From Leucogyrophana mollusca (lineage: Eukaryota; Basidiomycota; Agaricomycetes; Boletales): a stretch of DNA of 10,008 nt. Made by a program: the position numbers and the translations under genes. Below, piece after piece: positions 1 through 8,701 of the stretch (the stretch's first letter is position 1; the number at the start of each line of letters is the position of its first letter). Where the stretch lies: NCBI GenBank assembly GCA_021014945.1, contig MU266886.1, positions 1-10,008 of the forward strand, in the 5' to 3' direction. The notes below the pieces were generated by a model. That model had not been told where the DNA came from. It worked only from the letters and a program-made list of their open reading frames with translations, and ran no database searches.

Positions 1-1575
1 ACTTTTGGTGCGTGACAGCGCTTTGGACAGTGAGCCCATAGGCATCGTGTGGGATCGACGAAGAAAAAGTGAGCGAGGGCGTGGGAAGAGTGTTCAGCAG
101 TCTGGCGGCGGATGTGATACGGCTGATAAGGAGGCTCACCAGTGTCGGTGAGCCTCCCAGCCATCGTACGGGAGGAGCACTGGATGAGCAGTGGCGGATT
201 GGGAGAGGAATGTGGATCCAGGCACCGGAGGAAGGGCGCCGAGGTTGGTCTCAAAGACCGGTTTCCCACAACATAAGAACCAGATCTTTTAGACTGGTTA
301 TTGCTACCGAGAAGTGATGCCTGAGGTGGCAGCCCCCGGAGAATATAAACGTTTTGGCTCACCTGTGCTGCTTCCAAAGCATCTTGCGTGACCTTCTTCG
401 CTATCTGGGCAGTTTGCTTGAACTGAGTTTGGTGAATCGCCACACATAAACTAATGACATACCTTCAATTTGACCGTCTTGGCCACAACAGCAATTTCAG
501 GCTTCGCATCCACCATCAATTGTCCCGTTTGTTTTGTGGACTTTTGATTGGGGCTATCAGCTTTCGTGTGGGGCTTCCTCGTACCCTTCGTATGCTTGAA
601 TTGGTGGTGGCGGCTGGTGTTTGCTTGATCTAAATCACCCAAATCATCCGAGTCATCCGAGTCATCAGAAGTGCTGAAGTCGCTGACTTTTGAACGCTTG
701 AAGGGCTTTGCATGATGTTTGTCGTTGTTGCCGTCGTCCTCATCGTCGCTCTCAGCTGAGTTTCTCTTGCGTTTGACAGAGTTCCCGTGGATGGTAGGGT
801 CATCAGCATCAGCCTCCTGACTCTTCTGTGCACGCTTGCCACGCTGTTTGGCTTTCTTCTTGGCCTATTTAACACGTATATCAGATGCACTGTAACACTG
901 AAAATCGGAATCCCACCTTTTCCCGTGACTTCTGTATTGTGCTTGCCACCCGATTGCGCAGAAATTGGCCCATAAGGTCTCGTACAGGCCAGCCATCCTT
1001 GAATTTGCGAAATGTACGCGAATTTTGCTGTGCCTGAGTAACAAAAGCTTCAGTATGGCCGCATATAATGACCCAAAATATGGAATAAATATGGAATATA
1101 CCTTGAGAATCACTTTTGCAACAAGCAGCTGGTCTTGGCGGCTAATGGTCAGATTTGGATCAAGATACTTGTGCACCAGGGCTCGGACTTTGTCCTATCA
1201 GTACTGTTAGTATGCAAAGGTAGAAAACGAGGTGCATATATGTACACATATCGCATTATAACGCGGTTTGTTATCAGTGAGGCCCAGTTTGTCGATCAGG
1301 GAGTAACCGTTTGGTCCATTGCGTCCTGCTCGTCCTTTGGGTTTTGGAATGAGTTCTTCATGTTGAGATTGATGGTATTTCCGTGACCGATCCTTTGCTC
1401 GGTCTTTTCCTGTGCATATTGAGATCAAAATCTAACTTGTCATTCCAGAGATGAATTGCAACCTACGTTGTTGCTGATGGATTTCGCCTTGCAGCTGTGT
1501 CATTGACTGACCAAGGGCATCAAGTCGGACATTCTTCTTCGATTTGTTCTTTGTATCAACTTTGTACTTACCCAT
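1..1575 (-). CDS. Unnamed transposon-linked protein with IPKPKG/GYSL and GWPV blocks, seven exons, C-terminus beyond window
   Basis: I do not recognise a named function. Proposed minus-strand exons are 1575-1467, 1409-1246, 1194-1102, 1033-917, 864-463, 422-363 and 320 to beyond base 1; every junction keeps frame. The start is ATG at 1575 (MGKYK). Donors include GTAGGT, GTATAT and GTATGT; intron 2 carries a perfect TACTAAC branch site (1212-1206). Residues 57-66 read IPKPKGRAGR, followed by GYSL. Residues 133-143 read FKDGWPVRDLM. From about 162 the protein becomes strongly basic (KRKR at 192-195), then Asp/Ser-rich (SDDSDDSDD), which suggests a disordered nuclear protein. From memory, this combination belongs to a large family of hypothetical proteins in Agaricomycetes that often sits near mobile elements. 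The last two exons are the least certain: the 42-nt intron 362-321 is also open in frame, so it may be retained. It starts 132 bp from the divergent transposase. A DNA-binding accessory protein of the element is possible but unproven. Confidence 0.6.
130..157. repeat. Perfect 11-bp inverted repeat, 6-nt loop
   Basis: GGAGGCTCACC at 130-140 and its exact reverse complement GGTGAGCCTCC at 147-157 flank AGTGTC. The stem is GC-rich and would form a stable hairpin. It lies inside the last, least certain exon of the minus-strand gene, so it may be coding by chance, or that exon may be wrong and the hairpin structural. Confidence 0.75.
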
Positions 1576-1707
1576 GATATGCAAGTAATGGAAGGATAAA
1601 GACCGTTTGTGAAAGAATATCGCATCTCATGTTTGTGTCATGTGACACGAGTCACGTGCCACCACCTTGAAACTGTTGAGGACGTTCCAGCTTGATTGTC
1701 GAATTCC
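1576..1707. promoter_or_regulatory. Shared divergent promoter region
   Basis: This 132-bp gap separates two start codons that face away from each other: ATG at 1575 on the minus strand and ATG at 1708 on the plus strand. It must therefore hold both 5' leaders and at least the core promoters. No convincing TATA box is visible. The notable content is the palindrome and CACGTG box at 1635-1658. Coordinated expression of the two genes is inferred from the geometry only. Confidence 0.5.
1635..1658. promoter_or_regulatory. GTGTCA-TG-TGACAC palindrome followed by CACGTG box
   Basis: GTGTCA (1635-1640) and TGACAC (1643-1648) form a perfect 6-bp inverted repeat around TG. A second half-site GTCAC (1651-1655) merges into the palindrome CACGTG (1653-1658), the classic E-box bound by bHLH regulators. 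The GTGTCA/TGACAC core also appears in the repeat cluster at 4904-5047, where most copies contain TGTCAC or GTGACA. Binding by a host factor or by an element-encoded protein is inferred. Confidence 0.45.
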
Positions 1708-4700
1708 ATGGCACGTTCAGGCCATCGTAAAAAAAAAACCTGTCGCTGCAATCCTGTGTGCAACAAACTACTCAGCTATGCCCAGAGGCGACGACACTAC
1801 TCCCTTGCTAGAGACCGTGGTGAGGAGAGCAACATTGAAGGTTCATTATCCGGATCAAATGAAATCAGCGAAGGTCCAGACGGGGCACAGCAGGAAGAAG
1901 GCAGTGCAGAAGATGTTGATGAACCCGGTTCGTCGGAAGTGAGCGACGACGAGGGTGTGGATAATGCAAGTTCACCGGCAGGCAATGAGCATGATCCACA
2001 GTGGGACTGGGAGGAAGGATCAGATGGTGATGACGAACTGTTGACAGAGGAAGAGATGTTGGAGAGACTCGAAGAAATCACCGGGCTACAGACAGAAGGT
2101 GATCTGTATGATCTACGTGTGTTATTCTCCCCATCAGTACTGCCAATTTCATTCAACCGTTTGAAAATTTAGGCAATGATATGCTCTCGGAGACCGACCG
2201 TGACAATATACGAGCATTCAAATTTTGGATGATGAGCAACATATCCCGCCTTGCATTCAATCAGATGCGATTCACCTTTCGAGGCAAACTCTCCCTCGAC
2301 TCGGAGTATGTCATACTGCATCGAATGGCTGTCTTATCCGGTGTTAAGCCAGTCTGGTATGACTGCTGCGTCAACTCTTGCATCGCATATACTTCCAAGT
2401 ACCTGCACCATCAATACTGCCCATTTTGCAATGAACCACGTCTCAACGGGAACAGTAGGGCACGACGAAGGTTCTTTTATCTACCAATTATTCCCCGCCT
2501 ACAAGGATTCTTTCAAAGTCTCACTATGATCAAGAAACTTTCGTACTGCATGAAATACGAACCAGTGCCTGGCAAAATCCATGATGTCTTTGACAGCAAT
2601 CACTATCATCGACTCCTTCGCCATCGTGTTGTGGTGGACGGAGAAAAATTGTCTCACCATTATTTCTCTGATAAGCGTGATATTGCTTTATCGCTCTGCA
2701 CCGACAGCTATCTACTGTACAAGCGACGACGTGGAGGCCCATCCGCCACACCACTGCTTCTTCAGAATTATAACCTTCCTCCCCAAGTTCGTACACACCT
2801 CAGCAATCTTCTATGTGTCGGCATCATCCCCGGACCCAACCAGCCAAAAGACCTTGAGTCTTTTCTTTCGCCCCTTGATAATGAGTGTGCCGACCTGGCT
2901 CACGGAGTGGAGACTTTCGACGCCCAAGAACGATCGCTTTTCGCCCTGCATGCCTATATTATCTTCAAGCTGGGTGACATCATCGCGATCGAGAAATATC
3001 TCGGCATAAAAGGTCATAATTCCATGTTTCCGTGTCGCTCATGCAAAATCAAGGGTGTGCGAGGCAATGGAAACACGTATTATGTCCCGTTGCGACCACC
3101 AGTCGACTGTAATGTCCCCGAGGTTACCTGGGATGCCAGCAAGCTCCCCCTTCGGAAGCACAAGGACTTCTCTGAAGTCGTTTCATTGATCAAGGCTGCA
3201 CCAACCGCTGTACAGAGAGAGAGGATTGCCAAGGCTCACGGCATCAAGCAGATGCCAGCCATGCAGCGGGTAGGGTCAATCAATCATGCCCGCTCCGTAC
3301 CATGGGAATGGTTCCACCTTTTGCTCGAGAACGTCGTGCCCAATCTCATCAAATTTTGGATGGGACAGTACAAAGGACTCAACACCGGATCCGGGGACTA
3401 CGAAATTGCTCCACATGTGTGGGAGGAGATCGGGGCAGAAACTACTGCTGCGGTACAGTATATTCCAGCATCATTTGTTCGTGTCCTCGGCAACATTGCC
3501 CTTGATCGATCTACGTTTACAGCAGAATCCTGGTGTTTTTGGTTCATCTACCTTGCACCTGTTCTACTGGAGGGCCGCTTTCCAAGGCCGAAGTACTACA
3601 AGCATATGTGTGAACTCGGTCACATCATGAAGGCCACCTTGAAATTTTGCATCACACACGAGGAACTCAACGAGCTTGAGGAACGCGTCATAAAGTGGGT
3701 TCACATGTACGAAAAGTATGTATTCTTTTCTTCGGTATAAAAACATTGCCAGCTGATTGTGAAGCCTAGATACTATTACCAGTACCGTACCGAACGGCTA
3801 TCGGCATGCACCCTTACGATCCATGGACTCCTACATTGGATTCAAGGCATTCGTGACTGCGGCCCTGTCTGGACGACGTGGACATTTTACATGGAGCGAT
3901 TTTGTGGGGTTTTACAATCAGGACTCCGTTCACGGCGCCATCCCTGGAGCAACCTGAACAAACGACTACTACATATGACCTACCTTGACCAGCTCACGGC
4001 TCGATACGACCTAACTCATGAACTCGCAACATTTGGTGAGCGGTATGGTGATGGACCAATTGGATTTGAGCGTGCTTATCATGAATGTGAGGAACGTTTC
4101 TTATGTATTCATTGGGTCGTGTGTTCAAATCTCACTATACTCGCAGATCCAGGCTTTGTTTTACGACCACCATACCAGAAATCACACCAAATTGACCTGA
4201 ATCTTCGGCGACAGTTAGCGACATACTATGCGCAGGTACTGGGCAAACGCAGCTCAGAAGTGAGTCGTCGACTCCCCGTGATGCTGTCTTCCGCAGGGAA
4301 AGTCCGCATTCGGCAAGGAGGAGACTCTATACGAACCCGCCTGGCCTCCCGCAATTTGGAGCAGCCCGAACGAAAAGCTTGCTACATACGGGTGCGTCAT
4401 TGCGTTCTTGTGCCATATTGAACTCATGTTGTAGCCGGTCAGTACGAGCTTGTTTTCAACACAAATGATGGTCGTGCAATTCAAGAAGTCAAGTACGGCG
4501 ATCTCGAGAAGATTCTCATCTACCAGCTTCCCACTGATCCATTCTTCAACAATCTCAGTGGACAGCTCCAGATCCTTGCGTTAGTCACACCGTGGAACAC
4601 CGAGGGAGCAGATGCCACAAAAGAACCAGCCTTCCGCAGATCCAAATATGCGCCTATTATCACGGACCTAAGAAACGTCAAGGCCGTCGTAGGACTCGTC

Positions 4701-4796
4701 GAAACACGAGGGAGATGGGGGATCATTGACAGAGGTACTGGTGTGGCTGCCACAGTATTCATCGAGGATGAGGATTTGGAGGGAGATGAAATCTGA
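1708..4796 (+). CDS. CACTA/EnSpm superfamily (Plavaka-like) DDE transposase, five exons, apparently intact
   Basis: Cut-and-paste transposase. Exons are 1708-2116, 2173-3715, 3770-4086, 4147-4391 and 4443-4796 (TGA); four introns of 51-60 nt all restore frame, giving 955 residues. The start is ATG 1708; upstream in-frame codons lack an ATG. Order of parts: N-terminal Cys/His cluster (C12, C14, C18, H30), an acidic linker to about residue 125, C202/C206/C219/C222 zinc-ribbon-like pairs, TD at 313-314 followed by a basic KRRRGG stretch, IIPGPNQPKD (354-363), GD at 404-405 as likely second acidic site, PCRSC (423-427), PWEWFH (E515 where relatives usually have Asp, as I recall), GPVW (682-685), MERFCG (692-697) and a C-terminal YG-containing domain. 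The PGP...FL.PL block is typical of the Tnp2/Transposase_21 family. Apparent stops at 3738 and 4419 lie inside introns; no frameshift was seen. Catalytic assignments are inferred from motif order. Confidence 0.85.
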
Positions 4797-4903
4797 TAGA
4801 CGAAGCGCGATTTGCTGGCCACGAGCACATCGGTGGGAGCGTCGTTTGGTCACGGGAGATGCGAGAGGCCGTTGAACTAGCGTTGGCTAGATGATTGAAT
4901 ACA

Positions 4904-5047
4904 TGTCACTGATTTCCGTTCCAAAGCTCTGATAATCAGCGACACTCCTTGGACAACAACTGGAAATCAGCGGCAAAGTGTTGTCACTGAATAGAACTGA
5001 CCGCCGATTCAGTGTCACCGTCACTGAATCTGCTACAATCAGTGACA
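4904..5047. repeat. Seven AATCAGTGACA-like motifs in both orientations (putative subterminal repeats)
   Basis: Copies: TGTCACTGATT 4904-4914 (reverse), AATCAGCGACA 4934-4944, AATCAGCGGCA 4965-4975, TGTCACTGAAT 4982-4992 (reverse), GATTCAGTGTCA 5006-5017, GTCACTGAAT 5020-5029 (reverse) and AATCAGTGACA 5037-5047. The first and last are exact reverse complements of each other over 11 bp. Start-to-start spacing is 14-31 bp. No coding potential explains the repetition. The position 108-251 bp after the transposase stop fits subterminal binding sites. Confidence 0.65.
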
Positions 5048-5582
5048 TGGGTGCTGATTATAATCGACCCGACTTCCCACAGTGCTTTGCTGTTAAGTCA
5101 ATGAACTTCGAGTTGACAAACAGGAGTTGTACAGTGCTTACCTTTTCGCAAGAGGTCAGTTCTCCTTGTCATTCCTCTGGCAACGCGCTCAAGTTTAAGC
5201 ATCCTCGAGGTGGATCTGATCTGGGTAAGTGCCCACGTCGCAGATGGCTGAAGATTCCTTAAAATCTTACACGGAAGTCAGAATCGTCGCTGGACCTTTA
5301 TGACGGGACTTTATTTTGCGGTGCGTGGGGCTGTCTGGCTTCTCTTCGCCCACTTGGAAATATAGCTAAAGTTGTACAATCTTATTGTAGGCTCGTTACT
5401 GCGGCTCCGTATCTTTTTTGTGCGGCCAGGACTTCAATTCTAATCCTCTCAGCTAATGCGATGTTCCGACTAGCAGCACAAATACAGCATGTAAGCTAAC
5501 TCCAAGAGCCCACCACTTTCGCTGAACATCATGTACCAGTGAACCTGCGGTTCAGCTGGACTCGCAAAGTGCGCACGTTTTC
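5048..5582. other. Intergenic stretch with no supported feature
   Basis: A plus-strand open frame runs from inside the repeat cluster to 5262, but it has no recognisable motif and unconvincing composition. No RNA gene or repeat was seen. The right end of the transposon and the promoter of the next gene should lie here. Confidence 0.4.
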
Positions 5583-6706
5583 ATGCGGCCCTGCGCGCAG
5601 ATATCATCTGACAGAATTTATATCGCAGGAGTGAAGTTTGCGCTGTCGTCTGTCCATGATTCGAATGTGACGCTGACGTTCAACACAAACGAACCATACA
5701 GATGTAAGCACCAATAACTCGCGTGTTCTTGGTCTCCAGCATGTCTGACTCGGGATCTCGCGTTTCGATAAGCCGAGATCACGTATATCGCCAATCAATG
5801 GATAAACACTGTGTTCAGTTTATCAATGCAAGGTGTGAGAGGTCATGGCTTTCAAAATTATTTCTGTTCGTTATTGATCATTCGCTCATGGTCAGCAATT
5901 CTTCTGGTGCGGGTCTATGCGCTGTACAACCGTTCGAAGAAGCTGCTGGCCTTTCTGCTGGCATGCTTTTGCTGCAACGCGATTGTAGTGCTGGTAATTT
6001 CCGGAATGATGTACAATTTTCCCGTCATGGGGAAATATTGTGCGTTTACATATCTAACTAGACTGTACATTGGCTCAGTCTTCATTGGCTCAGTTTTGGC
6101 TGTCGGCCCAAATTCGTTTGGCAGCGTCGCGGAGGAAGACGAGGTGGACCCTTCTGCCTTTGAACCGTTGGGAGTAGTTGACGTCATGATGCAACTGACA
6201 CTCGACCTGATCTTACTTGCATTGGCGCTGTCTGCGGCCGTGAAACATACCCTTGAGGCCAGGCGACTGCACGGAGGGTGGTCGATCAACCCTCTGGTGA
6301 AGTCTTTGATCGCGGACCAAATTATCTACTTCATTGGGTAGGTCGATTAATTATTAATCCCAGGGTAACATTCGCTCACGGTGAGCTCACCAGGAACATC
6401 ATTTGGCAAGCGGCTGTCATCTCCCTGATATTCCCCGACTCCATTGCAGCTGGGTCCCCCATTATGCTGGGACTAGCCTTTTTCTTCAACGGGTTTGTTG
6501 CCCTCGCAGGCCCTCACATGGTGATCAGCCTCCGTGCCCAAGAACACAAGACAGTGGAGGGCACGTCACACGGAGAACTGAGCACGATCCAGTTCGGGAC
6601 TGGGGACCTACCGGCCTCGTCAGTCCAAGAGAGAGAGCCCGAGTCTGAGCCCGCGGTAGGGCGTGGTTGTGGTTCCGCCAGACGTCAAGCTGACGAGGAA
6701 GCTTGA
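5583..6706 (+). CDS. DUF6533-type multi-pass membrane protein, three exons
   Basis: Probable integral membrane protein of a family greatly expanded in Agaricomycetes; its function is unknown, though often likened to seven-helix receptors. Exons are 5583-5703, 5773-6337 and 6394-6706, phase-compatible, giving 332 residues. The last intron (GTAGGT...CAG, 6338-6393) is convincing; the first (GTAAGC...AAG, 5704-5772) is tentative. The N-terminal part (YIAGVKFALSSVHDS, then EITYIANQW around residues 42-50) weakly resembles the DUF6533 pattern of a YD..lT block followed by Ev.yIW. Then come RVYALYN (87-93), hydrophobic segments near 98-118, 134-150, 176-196 and 232-270, and HMVISLRAQEHKTVEGTS (270-287), typical of the start of the cytosolic tail. 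Compared with relatives, about 30-35 residues appear missing between the DUF6533-like part and RVYALYN, and the conserved RY is absent, so the 5' part may be decayed or wrongly modelled. The 3' two-thirds are secure. Confidence 0.65.
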
Positions 6707-7135
6707 AATCTACCCAGCAATCTCGAATCTCAACCGTACTTGGATCCACTGCCTCGAATGCCTGCTCTACTTGTCTTTCCGATGTTCCGACTGCTATTTA
6801 TGTATTTGTATGCTCTCGCAGCCTTATATTTATTTATTTCTTGAGTGTCTGGTTGTTACTTAACAATTGTTCCATAGCGATGTACTCTCGTTGTGTCCGC
6901 CTAGCGTGTCTATCTTGTATTGGATGTTAAAATGAACCACACGGACAGCATCATTCCCTTAGTCCGCACCGAAGGGTGATCGAGGTGATTTGTGGCGCGC
7001 GGGTGATGATCACGGGATGTAAAAGTGTGTATGAGTAGGCAACGAAGATGACACGACGCATACGCAGAATATAGTACAAGGGGATGGGGCGAAAGGAAAG
7101 GAGAGAAGTGAGGTGAGGAGGTCAACACCGGCCGG
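6707..7135. other. 3' flank of membrane-protein gene; no gene seen
   Basis: The first 200 bp are T-rich with TATTTAT-type runs (about 6795-6840), plausible as 3' untranslated region and polyadenylation context. From about 6930 the sequence is mixed and then purine-rich (GGGGCGAAAGGAAAGGAGAG near 7087). Short open frames on both strands have no recognisable content. Confidence 0.4.
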
Positions 7136-7756
7136 CGGGTGTTAAAACACTCTACTTAACATGTCAACGTGTGATCAAGCGCCACTCCACAAGTGCACAA
7201 GTAGACCACCAAATCGAGGAGTATTCAGATACCCAATCAACGAGTCCCCAAACACCATCATTTCCGAGTGTGTATGAACACCTAACTAAACGAGTAATTG
7301 AACACCCACCTGACGCGTGCTCGGACAAGGGTCAAACGCCGCCGACGAGACGCCAAGGGTCATACTGATGCCTGTGCAGGCACCAGACGTCGCGAGTGCA
7401 CGACCACCCCTTCTATGTCCAAACACCCGTTTGGACGGCCAGCCCAGACGCTCTAATCGACGTGGGTTCGAACAGCGAAAGAGCGGGGGTACGAATAGCG
7501 AGTGGGCGATTGTCTGAAAACCCAAGCAGCAAGTGTCTAAACACCAAATTGACCGGCGTGTCAACGGTCCGAGCACCAGTACCCCTTCGACGAGAGCACA
7601 AATGCATGAAGTCGACGCGCACCCAGATACCCAAGTTGGCTCGTGTTTCATACAAAAAATTGGCGAGCGGGTGATGAGCAGGCGACAAGTGTTCGGACAC
7701 CAAGCGAACGGGTGTTCTATCACCCAACCGGCGGGCGTCCGGAACACCCCATCCAC
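7136..7756. repeat. Degenerate palindromic minisatellite, 23-26 bp spacing in its cleaner parts
   Basis: Units begin with CGAGTG/CGGGTG/CAAGTG-like blocks and continue to an ACACC or CACCC block, so many units are partly self-complementary. Unit starts at 7215, 7241, 7265, 7291 and 7314 are 23-26 bp apart; those at 7686, 7709 and 7732 are exactly 23 bp apart. Clean palindromic units are GTGTTAAAACAC (7139-7150), GTGTTCGGACAC (7689-7700) and GGGTG...CACCC (7710-7725). The part around 7340-7500 is more diverged and may hold other sequence. Open frames crossing it are by-products of the repetition. Confidence 0.6.
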
Positions 7757-7987
7757 CTAGCGTACCTCAGAACGCCCTACGCGACGACTGCCAGACACAA
7801 TGCGGAACGAGTGCCAAGCGGATGTCCAGTGCGCGACCCGAGGTGAGGTTGAGAATGCAATCTCTAACCCCTCCCCTGGAACCACAGGAGGCCACAGACG
7901 ATAGTTCCAACGAAAACCTGGTATCTCCCTCCCCCTTTCGAAGGTAGAAAAGGCAAGAACAAATAACGCAAAAAAAAAAACACCCAC
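7757..7987. other. Unassigned stretch between minisatellite and PEX3-like relic
   Basis: A functional PEX3-like gene on the minus strand should have its C-terminal exon around here, after the donor GTGGGT at 7987-7982. I found no frame here continuing that protein. An 11-base A run (7970-7980) lies just inside the expected intron. Nothing else is recognisable. Confidence 0.45.
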
Positions 7988-8094
7988 CTAATCCGACACT
8001 CTCCGCCCTCGAACCCCATCTCGTACTCGACGCGGTGCCGCACGTCCGCGAGGAGTGCAGTTCAGTGGGGCCAATTTTCGTTTTCAGGGATACG

Positions 8095-8701
8095 CTGTGA
8101 TGGAGTTCGTGTATTCGTGTGTTTGGATATGGAAGCGTCGTGTGTGTTCGGGTGTCGGTGGGTATCAGGTATATGCGGTAAAACGCGCGTCGAATATGTC
8201 CGAACGGGTGTATATTGAATATGCGTCGCATGCGATGTTCAGTGAGGAAGAAAGCAACAAAAGGAACGGGAATTCTTAGTGATCAGTTTAAGATGCAGGG
8301 ATACATACCACATAACGGAAACAGCAAAATCAGAAAACGAGAACGAGACTTCGAGCGACGACGCCCCTGCGTCAAACAATTATACTCCGAGAGTACCTAG
8401 GGGTCTCACACTGAAGGAGACCAACGCTAGAAGAGCGAGATGTGGCTCTTGCGCGCGTACCGTCATGCACATATATGCGCACCCACACGCATATATGCAC
8501 GCATACATGCATACATGCATACCCGCCCGCATATATGCACCACCTCCTATCTCCGCCATGTATATTACCTTTCTCCCCGCTCCTCCAGCCTGCTGCCCAA
8601 ACACAGCCCTCTCCGCGCAAACACCCACAACAGAACCTTCCCCAAAACATGATCCGCCTCCCCCTAGAGAGACCCTAACAAACGCAAACAAGGCCACTCA
8701 C
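8095..8701 (-). other. Oversized 607-nt intron of the PEX3-like relic
   Basis: The donor GTGAGT and acceptor CACAG fit, and the exons either side join in frame (FEG then VSLKTK). Other introns in this window are 40-70 nt, so this one is about ten times too long. It contains the GCATATATGCAC repeats, a C-rich stretch (8535-8690) and open frames with no recognisable content. Insertion of foreign or repeat DNA into a normal short intron is the likely cause. No terminal repeats marking an insertion were identified. Confidence 0.55.
8465..8540. repeat. GCATATATGCAC / GCATACAT simple-sequence repeat
   Basis: GCATATATGCAC occurs exactly at 8489-8500 and 8529-8540, with the variant CATATATGCGCAC near 8469. 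Between them, GCATACAT-type units repeat in tandem (8501-8522). GCATATATGC is itself palindromic. The array lies in the oversized intron of the PEX3-like relic. Confidence 0.7.

Larger units (their letters stand above)
1708..5047 (+). mobile_element. CACTA/Plavaka-like DNA transposon: transposase gene plus right subterminal region (ends undefined)
   Basis: The span covers the transposase gene and the repeat cluster beyond its stop. The cluster of short direct and inverted motifs resembles the subterminal repeats at which CACTA-type transposases bind. I could not identify a terminal inverted repeat or a target-site duplication. If the divergent left gene belongs to the element, the left end lies outside this window and the boundaries given here are too narrow. 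Confidence 0.5.

Noticed and set aside
1797..2156. 119-residue Ser-rich frame on the minus strand
   Set aside because: It is the antisense shadow of the acidic linker of the transposase; GA-rich coding DNA reads as Ser-rich on the opposite strand.
3716..3769. Stop codon TAA at 3738-3740 as a sign that the transposase is broken
   Set aside because: It lies in a 54-nt intron (GTATGT...TAG with CTGAT branch site); removing it joins MYEK to YYYQY in frame, the expected family sequence.
4087..4146. Continuous coding through 4087-4146 in the third transposase exon
   Set aside because: The 60 nt are open in frame, but GTGAGG...GCAG borders and the better joined sequence (YHEYPGFVL) favour an intron.
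1708..4796. KDZ-type transposase
   Set aside because: The PGP...SFL.PL block, the GPVW...MERFCG block and the N-terminal Cys cluster fit the CACTA/Plavaka (Tnp2-like) group instead.
4978..5262. 94-residue plus-strand frame after the transposase
   Set aside because: It begins inside the repeat cluster, has no recognisable domain and no splice or start context that supports it.
7286..7756. 156-residue minus-strand frame
   Set aside because: It lies wholly in the degenerate minisatellite, as do overlapping frames on both strands; no motif is recognisable.
7136..7756. CRISPR array
   Set aside because: Units are degenerate, lack unique spacers of constant size, and the setting is a fungal nuclear genome.
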